Assembly: GCF_000761445.1 (NCBI RefSeq)
Contig: NZ_KN196470.1
Location: 2,170,861 to 2,234,860, forward strand
DNA length: 64,000 nt
Reading direction: 5' to 3'
From: Oleiagrimonas soli
GTDB taxonomy: Bacteria; Pseudomonadota; Gammaproteobacteria; Xanthomonadales; Rhodanobacteraceae
This document shows positions 29,705 through 38,441 of the stretch, piece after piece. Positions within the stretch are counted from its first letter, which is position 1; each line of letters opens with the position of its first letter. The translations under genes and the position numbers were made by a program. The notes below the pieces were generated by a model. That model did no database searches. It worked only from the letters and a program-made list of their open reading frames with translations, and had not been told where the DNA came from.

Positions 29705-31191
29705 AGTTCCAGCCCCGACAAGCATTCGCGGGCAACACTTCCTACCAACTGCTGCCTCTGCGTTTCCGCCGCCTCCCCTGGGACAGAGAACGTGTATTCG
29801 TCTCATCCATGTCCGGGGAATGGCTCATCACTTCACATGATGACCTGACCCGCGTCGTGGAAGGCCAAATCGTGCCGGACGAAGCCCTGTTTGCCGAACT
29901 GCAAGCCAAGCACCTCCTCATGGCCGACCAGAAACGGTCAACACTTGCGCCGATCTTGTCGCAATACAGGACAAGGAAGTCCTACCTCGAGCACGGCCCA
30001 TCCCTGCATATTTTTGTCGTCTCTCTTCGTTGTCACCATACCTGCGCCTACTGCCAAGTATCCCGCCAGCCTCAAGCCAACAGTGGCTACGACATGCCTG
30101 CGAATGCCTCTTTGAAGGCTGTTGAGCGCCTCTTCGAATGGCCATCCAAGACACTGACCGTAGAATTCCAAGGCGGGGAACCTTTGCTCCACTTCGGCCG
30201 CATACGCGCACTCGTCGAGGCCATCGAAAAGCGGAACAAGTATGAAAACCGCGATATCCAGTTCGTCATCGCTTCGACGCTTCATGACCTGACCGATGAG
30301 CAGTTGGCCTTCATGAAAGGTCATCGCTTCCAACTATCAACCTCGTTGGACGGTCCCGAGTGGCTGCACAATGCCAACCGCCCAAGACCAGAGCGAGATA
30401 GCTACCGACGAACGCTGGAAGGCATCGAGCGGGGCCGCAAGGTCCTGGGCGAACATGCCGTCTCTGCCCTGACCACGCTGACGAAGCGCAGCCTCGAAGC
30501 ACCCGAAGCGATTGTCGAGGAGTACAAGAAACAAGGCTTTCACTCCATTTTTCTGCGGCCATTGAGTCCCTACGGCTTTGCGCTGAAAACCGCCAACCGC
30601 AATGGCTACCCCATTGAAGACTTCCTGCGGTTTTACGCCGCCGCCCTCGACCACATTCTTGCCATGAATCGCTCGGGTTATGTCATGGAAGAAATCTATG
30701 CTGGCTTGCTTTTGTCGCAGCTCTTGAGCCCCTTCTCACACGGCTACGTGGATTTGCGCTCGCCCACTGGAGCCGGACTCGGTGCAGTTGTCTACGACTA
30801 CGACGGCAAGGTCTATCCATCTGACGAAGCCCGAATGCTGGCTGCAATGGGCGATCATTCATTCGTCCTCGGCCATGTGGACCAACCCATCAGCGAATGG
30901 CTGAACTCGCCCGCGATGGCGCAGATTCTGCAAGCTGGCGTAGCCGAAGCGTTGCCTACCTGCGCGGATTGCGCCTATGTGTCGATGTGCGGAGCGGACC
31001 CTGTCGACCACTACGCCCGTCAGCATGATGTCATTGGCCACAGGCCCAGCAGTGACTTTTGCCGCAAGCAGATGGGCATGTTCGATCACCTGCTTGAACG
31101 GTGGGATAAGAGCTCTTTGATCGAGAAGCGCATCCTGGAATCCTGGGCGCTTCGCGTTGCCAGTCGTGCCCCGCAAGCAGAGGCCGCCTGA
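29701..31191 (+). CDS. hxsB: His-Xaa-Ser system radical SAM maturase HxsB
   Basis: 496-aa radical SAM peptide-modifying enzyme. About 100 N-terminal residues precede the barrel. The [4Fe-4S]-SAM motif CHHTCAYC gives C111, C115 and C118, followed by the SAM-contacting VEFQGGEPLLHF. The C-terminus has a SPASM-like cysteine set (C421, C424, C430, C454: CADCAYVSMC ... DFC) for auxiliary clusters, as in enzymes that cross-link ribosomal peptides. Predicted to act on HxsA in the cytosol before export. GTG start overlapping hxsD; the stop overlaps the hxsC start (TGATG). The exact reaction is unknown to me. Confidence 0.9.
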   Translation: MKFQPRQAFAGNTSYQLLPLRFRRLPWDRERVFVSSMSGEWLITSHDDLTRVVEGQIVPDEALFAELQAKHLLMADQKRSTLAPILSQYRTRKSYLEHGPSLHIFVVSLRCHHTCAYCQVSRQPQANSGYDMPANASLKAVERLFEWPSKTLTVEFQGGEPLLHFGRIRALVEAIEKRNKYENRDIQFVIASTLHDLTDEQLAFMKGHRFQLSTSLDGPEWLHNANRPRPERDSYRRTLEGIERGRKVLGEHAVSALTTLTKRSLEAPEAIVEEYKKQGFHSIFLRPLSPYGFALKTANRNGYPIEDFLRFYAAALDHILAMNRSGYVMEEIYAGLLLSQLLSPFSHGYVDLRSPTGAGLGAVVYDYDGKVYPSDEARMLAAMGDHSFVLGHVDQPISEWLNSPAMAQILQAGVAEALPTCADCAYVSMCGADPVDHYARQHDVIGHRPSSDFCRKQMGMFDHLLERWDKSSLIEKRILESWALRVASRAPQAEAA

Positions 31192-32372
31192 TGCGACCGC
31201 TCGAATGCAAAATCCAGTCCTCTGGCTGGGACAGTCCCCAGCAGTTCAAGGTTGCAGGGTTGGCCGACTTTGCTTCCGGTCACTATCACCTTGAGCGCAT
31301 GCTTCTGGACTTGCGCAGCCATGATGCCGCTCTCGCTTCGGACAACTTCCGTTCGCTCCCCTGGGCGGGATTCCTTGTCGAACATCCCAAAGACGCTCCT
31401 CCCGGACGCCCTTGGCTCTCTCTGGACGTAGTGGGCACCAGTGTTGGACAAGGCGATGTACTTGAGATCCAGCCACGTATTTCGAAAGCAGCTCTTCGCT
31501 ATCGCAGGGGTGGCAATGGCAATGTGCTGTTCGCCACCGAGCGTTGCAACAGCTACTGCGTGATGTGCTCTCAGCCACCCCGGCAAGTCGAAGACGATTG
31601 GCGTGTGGCGCAACTTTGCAGTCTCACCGAACTCATCGACAAGGACGAAATCTCGCTCGCCATCTCTGGGGGAGAACCCACGCTGCTTGGCACGGGATTG
31701 AATCGAGTCATCGAAACGTGTGCCAAAACCCTTCCAGATACCGCCATTCACGTCCTGTCCAATGGACGGCGCTTCGCTGACGCTGACTATGCCCGCACAT
31801 TCATCGACCTTCACCCAAGCCTTTCCTGGGGCGTGCCGCTCTACGGCAGTCACTACGGACTGCATGATTATGTGGTGCAAAGCGCGGGAGCCTTTGCCGA
31901 AACGATGCGTGGCCTCTATGCCCTGAACGCCGCACGTCAACGTATCGAGATTCGTGTGGTCTTGCTGCGCCCGGTGGTCGAAGAACTCAAGCGGTTGTCT
32001 GAATACCTGTATCGGAACTTGCCGTTCGTCGAGCACATTGCCTTGATGGGGTTGGAGCCTACCGGTTTTGCCCGCGCCCACCATAAGGACGTGTGGATGG
32101 ACCCAAAGGACATGGCACCTGTCCTGCTCGATAGCGTGGAATACCTTGCACGACGCGGCCTCAACGTCTCGCTCTACAACTTGCCCTTATGCGCCCTGCC
32201 TCAGTCACTGTGGCCATATGCCAAACGCAGCATCTCGGACTGGAAACAACGGTACTTACCTGCCTGCCAAACCTGTTCCGTGCGAAACAAATGCGCGGGG
32301 GTATTCGCCTGGGTCACAGCGGAATGGACCAGTCGAGCCATTTCACCCATCAAGGAGGGGATGGAAGCATGA
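31191..32372 (+). CDS. hxsC: His-Xaa-Ser system radical SAM maturase HxsC
   Basis: 393-aa second radical SAM enzyme, paired with HxsB. A 110-residue N-terminal region precedes the cluster motif CNSYCVMC (C119, C123, C126), the GGEP motif (SGGEPTLLG, about 160) and a C-terminal CQTCSVRNKC triplet (C359, C362, C368) that could bind an auxiliary cluster. The two radical SAM proteins are clearly different in length and spacing, so they probably do successive or distinct chemistry. ATG overlaps the hxsB stop by one base, and its own stop overlaps the hxsA ATG (ATGA), so all four genes are coupled. Confidence 0.9.
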   Translation: MRPLECKIQSSGWDSPQQFKVAGLADFASGHYHLERMLLDLRSHDAALASDNFRSLPWAGFLVEHPKDAPPGRPWLSLDVVGTSVGQGDVLEIQPRISKAALRYRRGGNGNVLFATERCNSYCVMCSQPPRQVEDDWRVAQLCSLTELIDKDEISLAISGGEPTLLGTGLNRVIETCAKTLPDTAIHVLSNGRRFADADYARTFIDLHPSLSWGVPLYGSHYGLHDYVVQSAGAFAETMRGLYALNAARQRIEIRVVLLRPVVEELKRLSEYLYRNLPFVEHIALMGLEPTGFARAHHKDVWMDPKDMAPVLLDSVEYLARRGLNVSLYNLPLCALPQSLWPYAKRSISDWKQRYLPACQTCSVRNKCAGVFAWVTAEWTSRAISPIKEGMEA

Positions 32373-32962
32373 AAAAAGTTCTGACCATCACGGGCACAGC
32401 ACTGGCTGCTGCGCAAGGCGTGGCGCATGCCAAAGCGGACCATGCGCACCTAGCACTGTCGTCCCTCGCGATGAAGGACCTGAGCTATGCCGTCAGCATG
32501 GCCGTACCGACCAATGCGGCCGATGCGGTAAACATGTTCGCAAGTCATGCATCGCACAGTAGCCACAGCTCACACAGCTCCCATTATTCGAGCAGTGGCG
32601 GTTCCTATGGTGGGCACAGTTCGCATAGCTCTCATAGCTCGCATTACTCAGGGAGTGGCGGGTCGTATCAATCACCGACGTACAGCGCTCCAGCCCCAAA
32701 GGCCTCGCCCGCCCCGGCATCACCCGAAGTCAACGGCCTCTATTCCGCACCGAAGCCGACGGCTGACAGACTCAAGATGATCATCATGCGCGTCCAGGCC
32801 GCGCTCTACTCCAAAGGCTATGATCCGGGCGCCATCGATGGCGTACTGAGCACTCAGACCAAACAAGCACTTCGCAAATTCCAGTCCGCGCATAACCTTC
32901 CTGCAGACGCCAAGATGAGCACCGCCACACTGAACGCTCTCGGGGTTTCACTGAGTCCTTGA
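32369..32962 (+). CDS. hxsA: His-Xaa-Ser repeat protein HxsA with peptidoglycan-binding domain
   Basis: 197-aa presumed substrate of HxsB/HxsC. A signal peptide-like start (MKKVLTITGTALAAAQGVAHA) predicts export. Residues 60-74 hold five His-Xaa-Ser triplets (HAS, three HSS, HYS) and 83-94 hold four more (three HSS, HYS), each block followed by a Gly/Ser stretch ending GGSY. A Pro/Ala linker (about 104-120) leads to a PG_binding_1-type domain (about 137-195: RVQAALYSKGYDPGAIDGVLS...LRKFQSAHNL). So the modified repeats would be held at the cell wall. AAGGAGGGG precedes the ATG, which is the only start clear of hxsC. Function unknown. Confidence 0.9.
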   Translation: MKKVLTITGTALAAAQGVAHAKADHAHLALSSLAMKDLSYAVSMAVPTNAADAVNMFASHASHSSHSSHSSHYSSSGGSYGGHSSHSSHSSHYSGSGGSYQSPTYSAPAPKASPAPASPEVNGLYSAPKPTADRLKMIIMRVQAALYSKGYDPGAIDGVLSTQTKQALRKFQSAHNLPADAKMSTATLNALGVSLSP

Positions 32963-33095
32963 TCGAGCAATTCCTGGACGTACCTCGAACCGAGGATATT
33001 CATCTAGGACTCTTGAACGGTACACACCCCTGCACTATTTAGCTCACCAGCCATATGTCTAAAAGGTCGTTACCTAGTATCCTTCTGAGCTTCAC

Positions 33096-33172
33096 GGCCC
33101 CGTAGTTCAGCTGGATAGAACAGCCGCCTCCTAAGCGGCAGGTCGCAGGTTCGAATCCTGCCGGGGTCGCCA
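33096..33172 (+). tRNA. tRNA-Arg(CCT)
   Basis: 77-nt cloverleaf: acceptor GGCCCCG with CGGGGTC, D-arm GTTC/GAAC, anticodon stem GCCGC/GCGGC with loop CTCCTAA (anticodon CCT, reading AGG) and T-arm GCAGG-TTCGAAT-CCTGC. CCA is encoded. It marks the downstream edge of the low-GC hxs segment. Confidence 0.96.
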
Positions 33173-33260
33173 CGTCCGCTCGCCGGGCGCGTCCGCAAGC
33201 TTCTGATAGAATGTCCGTTTTGCGCGGGGCATTCCCGCCGTCAACGACGCAGGAGCACGT

Positions 33261-34793
33261 ATGTCGCACGAGATTCTGAAGGCCCTCGGCCTTTCCGACG
33301 TCAATTCAGGCACCTACCTGGGCAACGGCGAGTGGTCGACGGACACCAGCGCCGGCCTGATCGAGGTGACCAACCCCTCGACCGGCGAAGTCATCGCCAA
33401 GGTGCACGGCACCAGCGCGGGCGACTACGAGACCATCGTGAAGCGCGCGCGCGAAGCGTTCGAGACCTGGCGCACCACGCCGGCGCCGGTGCGCGGCGAA
33501 GCCGTGCGCCTGTGCGGCGAAGCGCTGCGCAAGTACAAGGACGAACTCGGCTCGCTGGTCAGCCTGGAGAACGGCAAGATCAAGCCCGAGGGCGACGGCG
33601 AAGTGCAGGAGATGATCGACATCGCCGACTTCGCGGTCGGTCAGAGCCGCATGATGTACGGCCTGACCATGCATTCGGAGCGTCCGGGCCACCGCATGTA
33701 CGAGCAGTGGCATCCGCTGGGCGTGGTCGGCATCATCTCGGCTTTCAACTTCCCGGTCGCAGTGTGGGCGTGGAACGCCATGCTGGCCGCCGCCTGCGGC
33801 GACATCTGCATCTGGAAGCCGTCGCCGAAGACGCCGCTGACCGCCATCGCCACCATGAAGATCTGCAACGAGGCGCTGAAGGCCGGCGGCTTCCCGGAAA
33901 TCTTCTATCTGTTCAACGACGGCGACAACGCGCTGGCCAAGCAGTTCGTCGACGACAAGCGCATCGACCTGGTCAGCTTCACCGGTTCGAGCGCGGTCGG
34001 CCGTCAGGTCGGCGTGCGCGTGGCCGAGCGCATGGGCCGCTCGCTGCTGGAACTGGGCGGCAACAACGCCATGATCGTGGACGAGACCGCGGACCTGAAG
34101 CTGGCCATTCCGGCCATCGCCTTCGGCGCCGTCGGCACCGCGGGTCAGCGCTGCACCAGCACGCGTCGCCTGATCGTGCACGAATCCATCGCCGAGGAAG
34201 TCACCGAGAAGCTGGTCAAGGCGTACAAGCAGATCGAGAGCAAGATCGGCGATCCGACCGACCCGGCCACGCTGATGGGTCCGCTGATCGACCCGGCCTC
34301 GGTCGAACGCTTCACCAAGGCGCTCGATACCGCCAAGGCCGCGGGCGGCACCGTCGCTACCGGCGGCGAAGTGCTGGACCGCAAGGGCAACTTCGTCACC
34401 CCGGCCATCGTCACCGGCCTGCCCGGCGACGCCGAGATCGTGCGCACCGAGACCTTCGCGCCGATCCTGTACGTGATCCCGTACAAGGACCTGGACGACG
34501 CCATCGCGCTGCAGAACAGCGTGCCGCAGGGTCTGTCCAGCGCGTTCTTCACGCTGAACATGCGCAACGCCGAGCGCTTCCTGTCGGCGACCGGTTCGGA
34601 CTGCGGTATCGCCAACGTCAACATCGGCACCTCCGGCGCCGAGATCGGCGGCGCGTTCGGCGGCGAGAAGGAAACCGGCGGCGGCCGCGAGTCCGGCTCG
34701 GATGCGTGGCGCGCCTACATGCGCCGTCAGACCAACACCATCAACTGGTCGTCGGAACTGCCGCTGGCGCAGGGCATCAAGTTCGAGATCTGA
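33261..34793 (+). CDS. ALDH7-family aldehyde dehydrogenase (piperideine-6-carboxylate/alpha-aminoadipic semialdehyde type)
   Basis: 510-aa NAD-dependent aldehyde dehydrogenase close to the antiquitin/AmaB branch, which oxidises alpha-aminoadipic semialdehyde in lysine breakdown. Seen: [13 protein letters not shown], the cofactor-site [12 protein letters not shown], general-base Glu in [11 protein letters not shown], catalytic Cys in [12 protein letters not shown], and the family C-terminus [24 protein letters not shown] precedes the ATG. No lysine-catabolic neighbours are present, so the physiological aldehyde is uncertain. A strong terminator follows. Confidence 0.88.
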   Translation: MSHEILKALGLSDVNSGTYLGNGEWSTDTSAGLIEVTNPSTGEVIAKVHGTSAGDYETIVKRAREAFETWRTTPAPVRGEAVRLCGEALRKYKDELGSLVSLENGKIKPEGDGEVQEMIDIADFAVGQSRMMYGLTMHSERPGHRMYEQWHPLGVVGIISAFNFPVAVWAWNAMLAAACGDICIWKPSPKTPLTAIATMKICNEALKAGGFPEIFYLFNDGDNALAKQFVDDKRIDLVSFTGSSAVGRQVGVRVAERMGRSLLELGGNNAMIVDETADLKLAIPAIAFGAVGTAGQRCTSTRRLIVHESIAEEVTEKLVKAYKQIESKIGDPTDPATLMGPLIDPASVERFTKALDTAKAAGGTVATGGEVLDRKGNFVTPAIVTGLPGDAEIVRTETFAPILYVIPYKDLDDAIALQNSVPQGLSSAFFTLNMRNAERFLSATGSDCGIANVNIGTSGAEIGGAFGGEKETGGGRESGSDAWRAYMRRQTNTINWSSELPLAQGIKFEI

Positions 34794-34818
34794 TCGAACC
34801 GCCCAGGCACGCCATCGA

Positions 34819-34851
34819 GGGGAGTCGGACCCGCGTCCGGCTCCCCTTTTT
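34819..34851 (+). terminator. Terminator after ALDH gene
   Basis: GGGGAGTCGGAC / GTCCGGCTCCCC stem (one G-T pair), four-base loop, then TTTTT. Confidence 0.9.
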
Positions 34852-34914
34852 CATGTCTTCGCCACGCATGGGTTCTACAATGGCCGACTCGACGACCGCA
34901 TCCGAGGCATCCCC

Positions 34915-35679
34915 ATGCGCAGCACTTTCGATTTTTCCGGCTACCGCGTGCTGGTGGCCGGTGGCAGCAAGGGCATCGGCCGCAGCATCGCCCTGGCTTT
35001 CGCGCAGACCGGCGCGGCGGTTTCGGTCTGCGCGCGCGGCGAGCAGGCGCTGGCCGCCATCGATGGCGAACTGAGCGCACACGGCGGCACCGTGCACACC
35101 GAGTCGTGCGACCTCCGCGATCCACAGGCCGTGCAGGACTGGGTCGAACACGCCGCCGGCGCGCTGGGTGGCATCGACGTGCTGATGAACAACGCCAGCG
35201 GCTACGGTTTCGACGACACCGACGACGCCAGTTGGGAAGCCGATTTCCGCATCGACCTGATGGCCGCGGTGCGCGCCTCGCGCCATGCCCTGCCGCACCT
35301 ACGCCAGTCGGAGCACGCCAGCATCCTGCACACCAGTTCCATCGCGGCGCTGAACCCGCGCCCCAGCGGGGCCTGCTACGCGGCGCTGAAGGCCGCCGTC
35401 AGCCACTACACGACCTCGCAGGCCAAGGCGCTGGCGTCCGAGCGCATCCGCGTCAACGCCATCGCGCCGGGTTCGATCGAGTTTCCCGGCGGCCTGTGGG
35501 ACGACGTGCGCCGGAACGATCCGGACCGCTACGCTGCCACCCTGGCGCGCATCCCGTTCGGCGCCTACGGCCGCCCCGAGGATATCGCGCATGCTGCTCT
35601 GTTCCTGGCCTCGCCGTTCGCGTCGTGGATCACCGGACAGGTGCTCGCCGTCGATGGCGGTCAGTCGCTGAACGGCTGA
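34915..35679 (+). CDS. Short-chain dehydrogenase/reductase
   Basis: 254-aa classical SDR of the FabG-like type. Seen: Rossmann glycine motif VAGGSKGIG, LMNNAS (NNAG equivalent), active-site Ser in HTSSIAAL and YAALK (Tyr-x-x-x-Lys), then the late NAIAPGSIEFPGG loop and ITGQVLAVDGG. NAD(P)-dependent oxidoreductase; the substrate cannot be told. ATG 34915 places the Rossmann fold at the N-terminus; the longer open frame runs through the preceding terminator and is rejected. pyrD follows on the same strand. Confidence 0.88.
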   Translation: MRSTFDFSGYRVLVAGGSKGIGRSIALAFAQTGAAVSVCARGEQALAAIDGELSAHGGTVHTESCDLRDPQAVQDWVEHAAGALGGIDVLMNNASGYGFDDTDDASWEADFRIDLMAAVRASRHALPHLRQSEHASILHTSSIAALNPRPSGACYAALKAAVSHYTTSQAKALASERIRVNAIAPGSIEFPGGLWDDVRRNDPDRYAATLARIPFGAYGRPEDIAHAALFLASPFASWITGQVLAVDGGQSLNG

Positions 35680-35731
35680 TCCCTCGGCACCGACCCGCTA
35701 AGCTGCTCCGAACGCCGACCAGGCCCATGCC

Positions 35732-36772
35732 ATGAATGCCTACGAACTGTTCCGCCCGCTGCTGTTCGCGCTGAACCCGGAAACCGCCCACGGTCTGGGC
35801 CTGTACGCGCTCGGCGTGGCTCAGCGCAGCGGTTTCGCCCACCGCATCGCGCCGCCGCCGAAGAATCTGCCGGTGCGCGCCTTCGGTATTGACTTCCCGA
35901 ACCCCGTCGGCCTGGCCGCCGGTCTGGACAAGAACGCCGAACATCTCGACGCGCTGGGCGCGCTCGGTTTCGGTTTCGTCGAGGTCGGCACCGTGACGCC
36001 GCGACCGCAGGCGGGCAACCCGAAGCCTCGTCTGTTCCGTCTGCCGGAGCACGAGGCGATCATCAACCGGATGGGCTTCAACAACGCCGGCATCGATGCG
36101 CTGGTGCGCAACGTCGAGCAGTCCCGTTTCGACGGCGTGCTCGGCATCAACATCGGCAAGAACCGCGACACGCCCAACGAGCAGGCGGTGAACGACTACC
36201 TGCACAGCCTGCGTCGCGCCTATGGCCTGGCGTCGTACATCACGGTCAACATCTCCTCGCCCAACACCCAGGGCCTGCGCGACCTGCAGCACGAAGAGCA
36301 GCTGCGCACCTTCATCGGCCGTCTGCGCGAAGAGCAGGAGACGCTCGGCAGCCAGTACGGCGCGCGCAAGCCGATGCTGCTGAAGATCGCGCCCGACTTG
36401 AGCGACGAGGAACTCGACGCCATCGCCGGCGTACTCGAAGCCAGCGGCATCGACGGCGTGATTTGCACCAACACCACCCTCGACCGCAGCGCCGTGCAGG
36501 GCGCGCCGCACGCCGACGAGGCCGGCGGGCTGTCCGGCCGGCCGCTGCTGGCCGGCGCGGACCGCGTGCTGCAAGGCATGCGTGCGCGTCTGCCCGAGCG
36601 CATTCCGCTGATCGGCGTCGGCGGCATCCTCGACGGCGACGCGGCCGCCGGCAAGATCCGCGCCGGTGCATCGCTGGTGCAGATCTACTCCGGCATGATC
36701 TACCGCGGCCCGCAGCTGCTCGGCGAATGCGTCGAGGAAATCCGCCGCCAGCACCACGCCGGCACCGAATAA
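35732..36772 (+). CDS. pyrD: Dihydroorotate dehydrogenase (quinone), class 2
   Basis: Membrane-associated flavoenzyme of pyrimidine synthesis: dihydroorotate to orotate with quinone as acceptor. 346 aa. The N-terminal helix pair ([21 protein letters not shown]) for membrane and quinone contact is present, as in class 2. FMN and substrate motifs: [35 protein letters not shown] with the catalytic Ser, and [17 protein letters not shown]. murB begins eight bases after its stop, suggesting co-transcription. Confidence 0.96.
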   Translation: MNAYELFRPLLFALNPETAHGLGLYALGVAQRSGFAHRIAPPPKNLPVRAFGIDFPNPVGLAAGLDKNAEHLDALGALGFGFVEVGTVTPRPQAGNPKPRLFRLPEHEAIINRMGFNNAGIDALVRNVEQSRFDGVLGINIGKNRDTPNEQAVNDYLHSLRRAYGLASYITVNISSPNTQGLRDLQHEEQLRTFIGRLREEQETLGSQYGARKPMLLKIAPDLSDEELDAIAGVLEASGIDGVICTNTTLDRSAVQGAPHADEAGGLSGRPLLAGADRVLQGMRARLPERIPLIGVGGILDGDAAAGKIRAGASLVQIYSGMIYRGPQLLGECVEEIRRQHHAGTE

Positions 36773-36780
36773 GGACGAGC

Positions 36781-37845
36781 ATGCAAGGCATGAACCCCGC
36801 CGTCGACATGGGCGGCTACCGCGTGACCGAGAACGCCTCGCTGGCGGGACGCAACACCCTGCGCGTGGATGCGCGCGCGCACTGGCTGCTGGAACTGCTC
36901 GACGCCGCACGCCTGCCGGAAGTGCTCGCGCTGCCCGCCATCGCCCAGTCGCCGCTGCTGGTGCTGGGCGAAGGCAGCAACGTGCTGTTCGCCGGCGATG
37001 TCGACGGCGCGGTGCTGACGATGGCCACGCGCGGCGTGCTAGTGGAGGAAGACGGTGACGTCGCGCGCATCGCCGTCGCCGCCGGCGAGCGCTGGGACGA
37101 TTTCGTGCGCTGGTCGCTGAGCCAGGGCTTCGCCGGCCTGGAAAACCTGATCCTGATTCCCGGCACGGTCGGCGCCGCGCCGATCCAGAACATCGGCGCC
37201 TACGGGGTCGAAGTGGCCGAGTTCATCGAGGCAGTGGAAGCCTGGGATCGCACCACGAAGCAGGTGGTGTCGCTGGACAAGGCCGCCTGCGCCTTCGCCT
37301 ACCGCGATTCGCTGTTCAAGCGCGAACCGGACCGCTACATCGTCACCGCCGTGCGCTTCGCCCTGCCGCGCCAGCGCGAACTGCGTCTGGACTACGCCGG
37401 CATCGGCGACCAACTCAAGCGCATGGGCATCGCCACGCCGACGCCGTTCCACGTCGCCGAGGCCGTGGTGCATCTGCGTACCCGCAAGCTGCCCGACCCG
37501 GCCGTGATCGGCAACGCCGGCAGCTTCTTCAAGAACCCGCTGGTGGACGCCGAAACCGCCGCCGCGCTGCAGCGCGAATACCCGGACATGCCGCAGTGGC
37601 CGACACCGGACGGCGGCTGCAAGCTGTCTGCGGCCTGGCTGATCGAAACCTGCGGATTCAAGGGCTTGCGCGAAGGTGATGCGGGTATTTCGAACCGCCA
37701 CGCGCTGGTGCTCGTGAACCATGGGCGGGCCCGCGGCGATCAGCTCTGGGCGCTGGCGCAGGAGGTCCGACGCGGCGTGCAGGCACGCTTCGGCATCCTG
37801 CTGCAGCCCGAACCGAAGGTCATCGGCGCGTCCATCGACGCCTGA
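36781..37845 (+). CDS. murB: UDP-N-acetylenolpyruvoylglucosamine reductase
   Basis: FAD enzyme completing UDP-MurNAc in peptidoglycan synthesis, using NADPH. 354 aa, type I (E. coli-like). Seen: VLGEGSNVLF, the FAD-loop GTVGAAPIQNIGAYG, the type I loop with FAYRDSLFK, and the catalytic-Ser motif NAGSFFKNP. ATG at 36781 is eight bases after pyrD; the frame is open into pyrD but that part has no MurB similarity. The protein ends EPKVIGA, as is typical. Confidence 0.96.
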   Translation: MQGMNPAVDMGGYRVTENASLAGRNTLRVDARAHWLLELLDAARLPEVLALPAIAQSPLLVLGEGSNVLFAGDVDGAVLTMATRGVLVEEDGDVARIAVAAGERWDDFVRWSLSQGFAGLENLILIPGTVGAAPIQNIGAYGVEVAEFIEAVEAWDRTTKQVVSLDKAACAFAYRDSLFKREPDRYIVTAVRFALPRQRELRLDYAGIGDQLKRMGIATPTPFHVAEAVVHLRTRKLPDPAVIGNAGSFFKNPLVDAETAAALQREYPDMPQWPTPDGGCKLSAAWLIETCGFKGLREGDAGISNRHALVLVNHGRARGDQLWALAQEVRRGVQARFGILLQPEPKVIGASIDA

Positions 37846-37989
37846 GACGTTCGCGCTCGACGCCCCGGCGCGAACACGAACCCGGCTGATGCCGACCGCA
37901 TGCTCGGGTAGCATGCGTGACGACATGCGCACGCGCCGCACATGTCGAGCACGAGCTTCATCGGCCCCCTGTCCCGCCGGAAACCGTCC

Positions 37990-38361
37990 ATGCATTTCGA
38001 CATCCAGCTGCGCTTCCAGCCCTCGCCCGCCTTCATCGGCATTCTGGCGGACATGAACGAGCGCTACGCCGACTGGACCGACGGCTCCTACGACTGGGCC
38101 AACCAGACCGAGGATTTCCTCGCCTCGCCCGCCGCGTTGCCGGATGTCGACGAGTCCCTGCTGCAAACGCCGCTGAGCAAGCGCGCCGTCAACGACACGC
38201 TGCAGATCGCCATCGCCCTGCTGTCGGGCGCGCGACGACCTCAAGGACATGAAGCGCCGAATACGCCCCCGGCGAGCAGGCCACACCTGCTCGCCGGATT
38301 CGGCTTGTCGCGAACCGCCCCTGCCATCGGTTGGCTTGGCGGGACCGCCCCTGCGCCGTAG
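37990..38361 (+). CDS. Hypothetical small protein, possibly frameshifted
   Basis: Unrecognised. The first 80 or so codons (MHFDIQLRFQPSPAF ... LLQTPLSKRAVNDTLQIAIALLSG) have the strong G/C third-position bias of real genes here and an acidic, globular look. After about 38235 the frame turns Pro/Arg-rich and loses the bias, while the next frame reads ARDDLKDMKRRI, a sensible continuation. So a one-base shift near 38230-38240 in the sequence or in the gene is possible. An in-frame ATG lies at 37942. Either an intact small gene with an odd tail or a decayed one. Confidence 0.45.
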   Translation: MHFDIQLRFQPSPAFIGILADMNERYADWTDGSYDWANQTEDFLASPAALPDVDESLLQTPLSKRAVNDTLQIAIALLSGARRPQGHEAPNTPPASRPHLLAGFGLSRTAPAIGWLGGTAPAP

Positions 38362-38441
38362 CATGGCCGGATGCGGCGATGGATGTGCCGAACGGCCGTC
38401 GCCCGCGCTCTCGTCTTCTCGTCCTTCACAGGGAGTGTTTC

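Noticed and set aside
32546-32671. Short repeated DNA resembling a CRISPR or tandem array
   Set aside because: The periodicity is codon-based (His-Xaa-Ser) inside hxsA, with no constant repeat DNA or spacers.
29399-32962. Bacteriocin or sactipeptide cluster
   Set aside because: No cleavable short precursor, immunity or ABC exporter gene; the substrate is a signal-peptide protein with a wall-binding domain.
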